NCBI RefSeq assembly: GCF_000153485.2
Contig: NC_018721.1
Location: 682,001 to 746,000 of the forward strand
DNA from: Psychroflexus torquis ATCC 700755
Lineage (GTDB): Bacteria > Bacteroidota > Bacteroidia > Flavobacteriales > Flavobacteriaceae
DNA: 64,000 nucleotides
Reading direction: 5' to 3'
The position numbers and the translations under genes were made by a program. The notes below the pieces were generated by a model. The model made no database searches. It was not told the origin of the DNA and was given only the letters and a program-made list of their open reading frames with translations. This document shows positions 52,488 through 59,760 of this stretch, one piece after another (within the stretch, counting starts at the first letter, position 1; each line of letters begins with the position of its first letter).

Positions 52488-53735
52488 ATGAAATTTAGCT
52501 TATTTATATTCTGTTTTATCTCAGCATTAAATTATGCCCCTGCACAAAACAGAACTATAGAGGTTTGTGCTAAAGATTGTGAATTTTCTTCTATTCAAAA
52601 AGCGGTTAACCAAGCTCAAGCTAACGATTCTATTTTCATTCAAAAAGGAATTTATAAGGAGCATAATATTTTTATCAACAAAAAGTCTCTTCATCTTTAT
52701 GGAGAAGAAGGCAGTGTAATAGATAGCGAATACAAGGGATATGGCTTCAAGGTTGAAGCTACAGATTTTAGCATTACAGATTTAACAATTAAAAATATTG
52801 AAGTAAGTTACACGTCAGACTATGCCGCTATTTACCTCTTTAGATGTTTCGATTTTAAACTAAAAAACATCACCTTAAGAAACGCATTTTTCGGATTCTT
52901 AATTGAAAAGTCTAGAAACGGTTTCGTGCTTCAAAATGATATTTCTGGAACTGGTGATTCTGAAGCTAGCTCTGGAAATGCTATTCATCTTTGGGATTCA
53001 AAAGAAATTGAAGTGCGAGATAACCATGTCTATAACATGCGCGATGGCATATACATCGAATTTGGAAGCAATAACATTTTTGATAATAACGATAGCCACG
53101 ATAATATGCGCTATGGTTTGCACTTTATGTTCTCCAATGATAATCGCTATAGCAATAATAGTTTCAGGAATAATAGTGCTGGTGTTGCTGTCATGTTTTC
53201 TAAGCGCATTGTAATGTATAATAATGTATTTAAAAAGAATTGGGGCACGGCATCTTACGGATTATTACTGAAAGAAATAAACGATGCCGAGATTTATAAC
53301 AACACTTTTGAAGATAATACGGTAGGTATTACCACCGATGGTTCTACCCGAATAACGTATCGAGAAAATGATTTCATCAACAATGGTTACGCCGTAATAT
53401 TTATAGGCGGTAGCTATCAAAACAATTTTATAAAAAATAATTTTCTCTACAATAATTTCGATTTGAGCTATTCTGGAGGCTTAAACGATAATAGTTTTGA
53501 TAATAATTTTTGGAGCGATTACACGGGGTATGATCTGGATAAAGACGGGTACGGCGATGTCCCTTACCGGCCTGTGAAATTATTCAGTTATCTGGTGAAT
53601 AATACTCCAGAAAGCATCATTTTATTGAGAAGTTTATTTATTGACATCATCAATTTTTCAGAAAAAGTAACCCCCATTTTCACTCCAGAAAATCTCACAG
53701 ATCAAAACCCTTTAATGCGAAAAGTACAATGGTAG
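52488..53735 (+). CDS. nosD: NosD periplasmic copper-site assembly protein
   Basis: This 415-residue protein with a signal peptide (ending APAQN) is a right-handed beta-helix of the CASH/NosD type. Successive Asn-rich turns occur (FGSNNIFDNNDSHDN, FSNDNRYSNNSFRNN), and the family-typical end is DNNFWSDYTGYDLDKDGYG followed by VPYRPVKLFSYLV. NosD takes copper from NosL and works with the NosFY transporter to mature NosZ. Its 3' end overlaps nosF by 7 bases. Confidence 0.95.
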   Translation: MKFSLFIFCFISALNYAPAQNRTIEVCAKDCEFSSIQKAVNQAQANDSIFIQKGIYKEHNIFINKKSLHLYGEEGSVIDSEYKGYGFKVEATDFSITDLTIKNIEVSYTSDYAAIYLFRCFDFKLKNITLRNAFFGFLIEKSRNGFVLQNDISGTGDSEASSGNAIHLWDSKEIEVRDNHVYNMRDGIYIEFGSNNIFDNNDSHDNMRYGLHFMFSNDNRYSNNSFRNNSAGVAVMFSKRIVMYNNVFKKNWGTASYGLLLKEINDAEIYNNTFEDNTVGITTDGSTRITYRENDFINNGYAVIFIGGSYQNNFIKNNFLYNNFDLSYSGGLNDNSFDNNFWSDYTGYDLDKDGYGDVPYRPVKLFSYLVNNTPESIILLRSLFIDIINFSEKVTPIFTPENLTDQNPLMRKVQW

Positions 53736-54436
53736 AATTTAAGGATATTCATAAAAGATTTGATAAAAACGATGTGCTTACTGGCATCCATCTAAGTATT
53801 CAAAAAGGTAAAACTACAGCAATTCTTGGCCCAAATGGTTCTGGAAAAACCACCTTAATTAAAATATTATTGGGAATGAGTCATGCCAATAAAGGTGAAG
53901 TTTTTGTAGACGAATCAAATATCAAAAATAATTGGTCGTATAGAAAATATATCGACTACCTACCGCAAATAGCCAACTTCCCTGGTAATATAAAAGTGAA
54001 AGAAATCATAGCGATGATCAAGGACTTGAGAAGTCAGCCAACTCGTGATGAAGAGTTAATCGAATATTTTGAGCTAACTCCCTACCTCAACATTAAACTC
54101 AGTCACCTTTCTGGAGGTTACAAACAGAAAGTGAATCTCGTTCTCAGTCTTATGTTTGACAGTCCTTTTATCATTTTAGATGAACCTACATCTGGTTTGG
54201 ATCCAGTTTCTTTAATCAAATTGAAAGAGTTACTCAAAAAAGAACAAGCTAGTGGAAAAACCATTTTAATTACTTCTCACATCATGAGTTTTGTGGAAGA
54301 AATCTCAGACCATATCAGTTTTATTTTAGATGGGAAAGTTTACTTTGATGGAAGCATCAAGGAGCTAAAATCGACTACAGATGAAACCCATTTTGAGTAT
54401 GCTATTGCTAACTTATTAAAAAACCATCATGCTTAA
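53729..54436 (+). CDS. nosF: NosF ABC-transporter ATPase
   Basis: This 235-residue cytoplasmic ATPase has Walker A GPNGSGKTTLIK, the signature LSGGYKQKVNLVL, Walker B FIILDEPTSGLDPVS and an H-loop in ITSHIMSF. It energises NosY for assembly of the NosZ copper sites. It overlaps nosD by 7 bases and nosY by 8, showing tight coupling. Confidence 0.95.
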   Translation: MVEFKDIHKRFDKNDVLTGIHLSIQKGKTTAILGPNGSGKTTLIKILLGMSHANKGEVFVDESNIKNNWSYRKYIDYLPQIANFPGNIKVKEIIAMIKDLRSQPTRDEELIEYFELTPYLNIKLSHLSGGYKQKVNLVLSLMFDSPFIILDEPTSGLDPVSLIKLKELLKKEQASGKTILITSHIMSFVEEISDHISFILDGKVYFDGSIKELKSTTDETHFEYAIANLLKNHHA

Positions 54437-55211
54437 AATCTTAAAATACAGTTTTTTTGACTTGGTAAGAAGCCGCTGGAGTTATGTATATTTCTTATTC
54501 TACTTGCTTCTAAGTTCAGTGTTATTATTTTTGAACAACAATATATCGAACGCCATAATTACACTATTAAATGTCGTTATTGTTCTAGTACCACTTATCG
54601 GGACTATTTTTGGGGTGATGTATTACTACGATTCACAGGAATTTACTCAACTCCTTCTGGCACAGCCCATAAAGCGAAAATCTATCTTTATGGGACAATT
54701 CCTAGGGGTAGCTACCTCACTATCACTAAGCGTATTGCTAGGTTTGGGTATTCCTTTTGCCTTGTATGGCTTATTTCAATCCAACGTTATTTTCGACTTT
54801 TTGATTCTGATAGTTGTTGCTGTTTTTTTAAGTTTCATCTTTAGCGCTTTAGCCTTCAATATTGCATTATCGAATACCAACAAAATCAAAGGTTTTGGGT
54901 ATGCCATCTTGCTTTGGTTGTTTCTCGCCGTTATTTATGACGGTGCTTTTCTCATTGCCTTGATCTATTTTCAAGAATATCCATTAGACAAGTTTACCTT
55001 AATTGCAACACTGTTTAACCCAATTGATTTATCAAGAATATTAATTCTTTTAAAACTTGATATCTCTGCTTTGCTAGGCTATACAGGGGCTATTTTTAAA
55101 GACTTTTTCGGGACTTTGTTTGGAAGTTTAGTATCCTTAGGTGTTTTAGTCATATGGGTGGTTTTACCGCTATGGCGAATGGTTAGACTAGCAAAACGAA
55201 AAGATTTTTAA
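54429..55211 (+). CDS. nosY: NosY ABC-transporter permease
   Basis: This 260-residue inner-membrane protein of the ABC-2 type has six predicted membrane segments. The N-terminal amphipathic start MLKILKYSFFDLVRSRWSYVY and the YYYDSQEFTQLLLAQPIKRKS block are typical of NosY. It pairs with NosF. It is the last gene of the nos operon; 80 bases containing the ric activator site separate it from the next gene. Confidence 0.93.
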   Translation: MLKILKYSFFDLVRSRWSYVYFLFYLLLSSVLLFLNNNISNAIITLLNVVIVLVPLIGTIFGVMYYYDSQEFTQLLLAQPIKRKSIFMGQFLGVATSLSLSVLLGLGIPFALYGLFQSNVIFDFLILIVVAVFLSFIFSALAFNIALSNTNKIKGFGYAILLWLFLAVIYDGAFLIALIYFQEYPLDKFTLIATLFNPIDLSRILILLKLDISALLGYTGAIFKDFFGTLFGSLVSLGVLVIWVVLPLWRMVRLAKRKDF

Positions 55212-55223
55212 AAAGGTTATGAA

Positions 55224-55268
55224 CTTGATTCAAATCATAAACCAAAACTTTTTAAGGAGGTAATTTTA
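55224..55268 (+). promoter_or_regulatory. Fnr-type site and -7 box of the ric gene
   Basis: TTGATTCAAATCATAAAC starts at 55225, with the dyad centred at 55231.5. The -7-like TAATTTTA (55261-55268) begins 29.5 bases later. The same 18 bases recur upstream of the globin unit. An AAGGAGG followed by ATG-TAA (55269-55274) lies between this and the true start at 55292. Confidence 0.65.
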
Positions 55269-55291
55269 ATGTAAATTAAATATAAATTATC

Positions 55292-56011
55292 ATGGTTTCA
55301 ATTAAGGATAAAACAGTAGCTGAATTAGTAAGTGAAAATATCAATACTGCTCATGTGTTCAAAAAACACGGCATCGATTTTTGCTGTGGTGGCGGTATAA
55401 GCATCAGCAGAGCTTGCAAAAAAAACCAAGTTAAACTTGATGTCTTATTAAATGATCTTCAAAATCTGGAAGATAAGGGCAGGACGTATGATTATAAAAA
55501 ATGGAATTTGCATTTTCTAGCACAACATATTCAAAATGTACATCACAGTTATGTAGAAGACAGCATACCACTACTTATACAGTATTCCAACAAAGTTGCT
55601 AGTGTGCATAGTAAAACCAATCCTGAATTAATTCAGATAAAAAAATTGTTTGCTGAAGTAGCTAACGAGCTAAGCCAGCACTTAAGAAAAGAAGAGTTAA
55701 TTCTATTTCCTTTTATTGCAAAAATGGAGGCTGCGTTTAAAAAGGGTGAAAAAGTGGAAAGACCACATTTTGGAACCATAGAAAATCCTATTGCAATGAT
55801 GGAAGATGAACATGAAGCAGCAGGAGATAAATTTAAAGAAATCGCAGATTTAACCAATAATTACACATTACCACCACATGCCTGCAATACTTACAAAGCT
55901 TTATATCATAAGCTCGAAGAGTTTGAAAATGATTTGCATTTGCATATACATTTAGAAAATAATATCCTTTTTCCAAAAGCTTTAGCTATGGAAAAAGAAA
56001 CCCTTTCATAG
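55292..56011 (+). CDS. ric: Iron-sulfur cluster repair di-iron protein (Ric/ScdA/YtfE)
   Basis: This 239-residue cytoplasmic protein has the N-terminal ScdA_N domain (KDKTVAELVSENINTAHVFKK, then HGIDFCCGGGISISRACKKN with the paired Cys). A hemerythrin-like di-iron domain follows, with His and Glu residues in HIQNVHHSYVED, LSQHLRKEELILFPFI, MMEDEHEAAG and LHLHIHLENNILFPKA. It repairs Fe-S clusters damaged by NO and peroxide. It lies next to the nos operon and under the same promoter type, so it is probably NO-protective. The interrupted membrane protein gene begins 12 bases later. Confidence 0.93.
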   Translation: MVSIKDKTVAELVSENINTAHVFKKHGIDFCCGGGISISRACKKNQVKLDVLLNDLQNLEDKGRTYDYKKWNLHFLAQHIQNVHHSYVEDSIPLLIQYSNKVASVHSKTNPELIQIKKLFAEVANELSQHLRKEELILFPFIAKMEAAFKKGEKVERPHFGTIENPIAMMEDEHEAAGDKFKEIADLTNNYTLPPHACNTYKALYHKLEEFENDLHLHIHLENNILFPKALAMEKETLS

Positions 56012-56023
56012 TTTTTTTGATTG

Positions 56024-57419
56024 ATGATGACCCTAAAACAGCATTTTATAAATAGTCTTTTCTACTTTCTTATAACAGCTGTTTTAGGGTTTTTTCTTAG
56101 ACTGGAAGCGACAGCATTTAGTGTTGACATTCCTACACAGTATCGTTTTATTGTCCACACACACTCACATATCGCCTTACTTGGCTGGGTGTATTTAGCT
56201 CTAAGCAGTTTTATCGTGTATTTTTTTGTTGAAAAATCTAACATCAATAAATATTACAAAAAAGTTTTTTGGGCAACACAAGCTTGCCTTATTGGTATGC
56301 TTATCTTTTTTCCTATTCAAGGTTATGCGTTGTTTTCTATTATTTTCTCAAGCCTTTTTCTGTTATACCAAATCAAATTTATAATGTCGTATAAATAAAT
56401 TGAATTATTTTTTGATTGATTGCAGTTAAAAATAATTAGCATAGCCTTAGTTACGGTAATTATTTTTGATAAAAAGTAAGCGAAAAAGAAACGATTTATT
56501 GCGACATTATAGGTTTAATTTGGTATTAGTTAGTTATATGTTTTTTGGGTTTATTCTAAAACACACAAAAACACAATTGAAATTAAAAAAATCCTTTTTG
56601 CTTATCAAATATGCACTGTTGTATATGGTGATCTCATCGCTTGGACCCTGGGCGTTAGGGGTCATCATGACAACTCTGGGAAGCGAATCGGTATGGTATA
56701 GATTAGCGATCTATTTTTACTTACACGTTCAGTATAATGCTTGGTTTGTACTTGCCGCCATAGGGTTAATGGTGTTTTTGCTGGAACAATCTAAAGTAAA
56801 AATTGAAAACAGAGCATTCTCAAAATTCATAGTACTATTCAATATTGGAATTATAGGTACATTTTTCCTATCCTGTCTCTGGACAAACTCACATTGGTCT
56901 TTGTATTTGCTGAGTAATTTGGGAAGTTTAGCTTTATGGATAAGTTTATACTATTTGTGGAATTCCATAAAAAGTGAGTTTAGCCCATTTTTTCTAACAC
57001 TGAGTAATCAATCCCGGTTTATACTCCAATTCTTAGTCTTAGTTTTCCTGCTGAAGTTACTTATGCAAACATTAAGCGGCATACCTTACATAAATGAAAT
57101 TGCTACATCTAACTTAGACGTAGTCATTGGATATTTACATTGGTTTTTCTTAGGCTTCATAAGTTTATTTTTATTGTTTTTAGCCTCTTATTTGCAATGA
57201 ATCAAGCTTTCTAATTTCAATTTAGCCCTATATCTCCTAGCTTTTATTTCAACTGAATTTTTTATTTTTTATCGTGCTGCAACCGTGGTCTTACAATGGG
57301 CATTTTTACCAAGTTTGAATTTATATTTAGCCGTCGCTTCTTTATTATTCAGCATTTCAATTGTTGGAATAAGCTTACAGTCCATTTTTACACATCAAAG
57401 TAAAAACCTCCAGCTTTAA
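56024..57419 (+). pseudogene. Polytopic membrane protein (haem-copper oxidase subunit I-like), broken twice
   Basis: The N-terminal part (to 56365) has a membrane segment and RFIVHTHSHIALLGWVYLAL, a His-rich helix like those that ligate haem in haem-copper oxidases and NO reductases. At 56366 a 160-base A element interrupts it, and the frame resumes at 56526 with LVSYMFFGFILKH. Removing the element and one TTA gives the in-frame protein ...SSLFLLVSYMFFGF. A second lesion is an in-frame TGA at 57198-57200. The frame continues beyond it (IKLSNFNLALYLLAFISTEF onward) to a TAA at 57417-57419 that overlaps the stop of the convergent hemerythrin gene. The ancestral protein had about 410 residues and around 11 membrane helices. 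Confidence 0.85.
56366..56525. repeat. A-family inverted-repeat element, short form, inserted in a gene (A4)
   Basis: This 160-base copy has ends TACCAAAT and ATTTGGTA with TTA at 56363-56365 and 56526-56528. It lacks the 25-base GCCTGTGCCGAATTC segment of A2 and A3. It supplies the premature stop of the host gene. Confidence 0.92.
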
Positions 57420-57877
57420 GACCAAAATGGCTTTTGCCACAGGGCACAGCTTTCTTGACGTTTGTGTATTTTCTCGTAAATAGCAAGTTGTTGTTCGCTC
57501 AATGTACTTTGTATTAAGTTAAACAACTCCCGCTCTTCCAAACGAATATGCTTTTGAAGTAATTCATAAATTCTTTTGAAATCTGCATGGGTTTTTTGCT
57601 GAATTTGAAAAAGCACCTTTAAGTCTTGATGTTGAACTATTGCATCTCTCACTAATTCGTACTCGCCCTTAAGCATTGGAAATAGGCGTTCTTCTTCTAA
57701 CTGAAAATGTGGCAGCAAATGATTTTCCCAAAACCAAGTGGCATACTCTTCCATAGATTGAAGGTCGGCTCTCTTAGCTACTCCTTTTTGCAAACGCAGA
57801 GCAAAAATAAGTCCATCGTGATGCTCACGACTCAAATTTCGTAGGGCTTTATGGCGTTTTATTGGTGGGTTGGACAT
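57416..57877 (-). CDS. Hemerythrin-domain protein
   Basis: This is a helical HHE-cation-binding protein of about 153 residues from the Met at 57877 (MSNPPIKRHKALRNLSREHH); the frame extends to 57898. Likely iron ligands are in SREHHDGL, HLLPHFQLEEERLFPML, DAIVQHQDLK and LQKHIRLEERELFNLI. It may bind oxygen or NO, or sense redox state. It is the last gene of the leftward unit small membrane protein, globin, hemerythrin. Its stop codon overlaps that of the convergent broken gene by two bases. Confidence 0.88.
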   Translation of the reverse strand: MSNPPIKRHKALRNLSREHHDGLIFALRLQKGVAKRADLQSMEEYATWFWENHLLPHFQLEEERLFPMLKGEYELVRDAIVQHQDLKVLFQIQQKTHADFKRIYELLQKHIRLEERELFNLIQSTLSEQQLAIYEKIHKRQESCALWQKPFWS

Positions 57878-57913
57878 GGTTAAAAAACTCTTCAGCAAAT
57901 TTAACCACTTCTG

Positions 57914-58306
57914 TTAACATATAGTATTTCTATCCATATAAATATTCATAAAAATATGTGAAGCCATTTTTCTAGCATTGTTCTTTGCTCGATCGGCTAA
58001 TTCACCTTCAAAGTATTGATCTATAGTTTCGAACCAAAGATTTAACCAAATACCGAAATGTTTTTGCTCAATACTTCCATTAAAGTGTTTGTCTACACGT
58101 TGGTGTGCCAATTTGGGATTTCCCTTATATTTTTGTTTAAAAAACAAATTCGTTTCCCAGAAATCGGTTAACTTTTCAAGATGATCATCCCAATCTAAAA
58201 TGCTTTCATTAAAAAAATGACCTATATCTTTATTCTGACGAATTTTTTCATAAAAATGATGTACTAGTTTGGATACGTCTTCTCTTGTTTTTAAGTCATG
58301 TTTCAT
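57914..58306 (-). CDS. Group III truncated haemoglobin
   Basis: This 130-residue haem protein has the trHb III pattern DVSKLVHHFYEKIRQNKDIGHFF and LAHQRVDKHFNGSIEQKHFGIW, with a proximal His in the QKHFGIWLNLWFETID helix. Such globins are linked to NO or low-oxygen conditions. It shares one base with the stop of the upstream small membrane protein gene and lies 36 bases upstream of the hemerythrin start, so it is in an operon under an Fnr-type site. Confidence 0.9.
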   Translation of the reverse strand: MKHDLKTREDVSKLVHHFYEKIRQNKDIGHFFNESILDWDDHLEKLTDFWETNLFFKQKYKGNPKLAHQRVDKHFNGSIEQKHFGIWLNLWFETIDQYFEGELADRAKNNARKMASHIFMNIYMDRNTIC

Positions 58307-58590
58307 TAGAAAGAAATGTAATAAGCAATTGTAAATACGCTTGATAAAACACTAATTACCTGAAGAAGAAAAGCCATCTTTGGTTTAAAACCAACTAAAA
58401 TAACTGCATTATAAATCATACAAATAATTACAATCCAACTCAAGTGAACAACATGGAATATCGTGTTTCCATCATTTAGAATAATCATTGCGACGATAGA
58501 ACCCAAGCAACTTGAAGCAATAATCCCCAATACAGAATTAGCCAGGTAATACTTTTTAAAATCATCAGATAAACTCTTAACTAGATCCAT
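58306..58590 (-). CDS. Small membrane protein, unknown function
   Basis: This 94-residue protein has an amphipathic start MDLVKSLSDDFKKYYLANSVLG and three predicted membrane segments (about 17-38, 45-67 and 71-92). One His-Val-Val-His stretch (IFHVVHLSW) could bind a metal or haem. It heads the globin-hemerythrin unit and its start is 23 bases after a -7-like box. No family is recognised; similar small proteins occur next to globins in Flavobacteriia. Confidence 0.7.
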   Translation of the reverse strand: MDLVKSLSDDFKKYYLANSVLGIIASSCLGSIVAMIILNDGNTIFHVVHLSWIVIICMIYNAVILVGFKPKMAFLLQVISVLSSVFTIAYYISF

Positions 58591-58612
58591 TGTGTTATAT
58601 TTTTATGTTACC

Positions 58613-58657
58613 GAAAAATACAAGTATGTATGACCACCGTTTATGATTTGAATCAAT
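58613..58657 (-). promoter_or_regulatory. Fnr-type site and -7 box of the globin/hemerythrin unit
   Basis: On the minus strand ATTGATTCAAATCATAAAC is centred at 58649.5, and TATTTTTC (58620-58613) begins 29.5 bases later. Its 18-base core is identical to that of the ric promoter. Confidence 0.68.
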
Positions 58658-58681
58658 TCAAAATTATTGCAACTCATCTTA

Positions 58682-58841
58682 TACCAAATTATATTTATAA
58701 TGCCGTATTAATAAATTGAATTATTTTTTGATTGATTGAAATCAAAAATAACTAGCATAGCCTTAGCTACGGTAATTATTTTTGATGAAAAGCAGGCGAA
58801 AAAGAAACGATTTATTGCGACATTATTGGTCTAATTTGGTA
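58682..58841. repeat. A-family inverted-repeat element, short form (A5)
   Basis: This 160-base copy has ends TACCAAATTA and TAATTTGGTA and is flanked by TTA on both sides (58679-58681 and 58842-58844). Like A4 it lacks the 25-base segment of A2 and A3. Confidence 0.9.
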
Positions 58842-58844
58842 TTA

Positions 58845-59028
58845 CACCATATTAGCATTCAAATGTCGTATAAAATCAGTTTCTTTTTCACTTACTAATC
58901 GTCATAAAATAGAACCGTAACTAGTGCTATGCTTATATTTTTTTCCTCAACTAACTAAAAAACCTGTGCTGAGCTACGTCGTAGTATAATTCAAATTTTT
59001 AATGAAACATTTAAAAACTAAATTGGTA
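58845..59028. repeat. B-family inverted-repeat element (B3)
   Basis: This 184-base copy in opposite orientation to B1 runs from CACCATATTAG to CTAAATTGGTA and is flanked by TTA at 58842-58844 and 59029-59031. The right TTA is the stop codon of the Crp/Fnr gene. Confidence 0.82.
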
Positions 59029-59624
59029 TTACCTCAAAATCTTCCGTGCTTTAATTTGTATTTTACCTTTTTTTTCCAAAGCCTTACAGGCACGAATAAC
59101 AGTTTCTACGCGTAATCCAGTGAGATCGGCAATTTGCTGGCGAGTTAAATCGACTTCTAAAACATCCTTAGGATCTAGTTTATGAATATGCGTCTTAGTA
59201 TAATCCAGCAACCTTACAATGCGATGCTCGGGATCTTGTGAGGAAATCTCAGAAGCCATAATTGCTTTGTAGTACAAGCGCGACGCCAATACTTCAGAAA
59301 TTTTAAAATGCGCTTCTGGGTGTTTATTTAGCAAATCAAAAAAATCATCTTTTGGCAAACGAAAAATCTCTACATCTGTAATAGTTTCTGCTCCTGCTGG
59401 ATAGCCCACATCCGCAAATAAGGGCGGTTCTCCAAAACTTTGATCTGGGTAAAAAATCCCTTGAATAAATTCTTTGCCGTCTCTATTAAAGTTATTCATC
59501 TTCACTTCACCCGTTTTGATTTGATAATAAAACTGAGCTTTACTTCGTAATTGAAAATAACATTACCTCTTTCAATTTTGAGAATTTCTGCCTTAAATTG
59601 GATCAATAATTTGGGATCTATCAT
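59029..59624 (-). pseudogene. Crp/Fnr-family regulator, frameshifted
   Basis: The C-terminal 157 residues are in one frame: the end of a cyclic-nucleotide-binding-like domain (NFNRDGKEFIQGIFYPDQSF, then GEPPLF) and a helix-turn-helix, LTRQQIADLTGLRVETVIRA. The missing N-terminus lies in another frame from the ATG at 59624 (MIDPKLLIQFKAEILKIERG, then NVIFNYE). The frames should join near 59541-59547, where one base appears to be missing; beyond it the downstream frame reads KAQFYYQIKTGEVKMNNF. The internal GTG at 59505 would give a protein without the first sensor strands. The recognition helix keeps Glu and Arg of Crp/Fnr (VETVIR) but has Ile where Fnr has Ser. This could be real decay or a sequencing error. 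Confidence 0.82.
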
Positions 59625-59711
59625 AAAACTAATTTATAAACTTAAAGATGTGAATTTTCGTGAAAACTAAATGTGTTAGAATCAGAATTTTTTTTATAAA
59701 TCTATCGGGAA

Positions 59712-59756
59712 TGTGATTTAAGTCACAATTCAAAGCAAGCATTCTCGCTATTTTTG
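59712..59756 (+). promoter_or_regulatory. Crp-like site and -7 box of the copper-receptor unit
   Basis: TGTGATTTAAGTCACA (59712-59727) has perfect TGTGA-N6-TCACA arms, centred at 59719.5. The -7 box TATTTTTG (59749-59756) begins 29.5 bases later and ends 4 bases before the GTG start at 59761. No matching box lies on the other strand, so it serves the rightward unit. Confidence 0.68.
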
Positions 59757-59760
59757 TAAA

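Larger units (their letters stand above)
58591..59028. other. Gap between the globin unit and the Crp/Fnr gene
   Basis: This region holds the globin promoter (58613-58657), element A5 (58682-58841) and element B3 (58845-59028), the last two separated only by TTA. No coding sequence is seen. Confidence 0.75.

Noticed and set aside
56466..57197. Separate 244-residue membrane protein starting with MIKSKRKRND
   Set aside because: Its first 20 codons are the end of the inserted A element, and it is the second part of the interrupted gene.
57198..57200. Selenocysteine, recoded or read-through TGA in the membrane-protein gene
   Set aside because: No selenocysteine element or catalytic context is visible, and the gene is already broken by an insertion, so a plain nonsense change is simpler.
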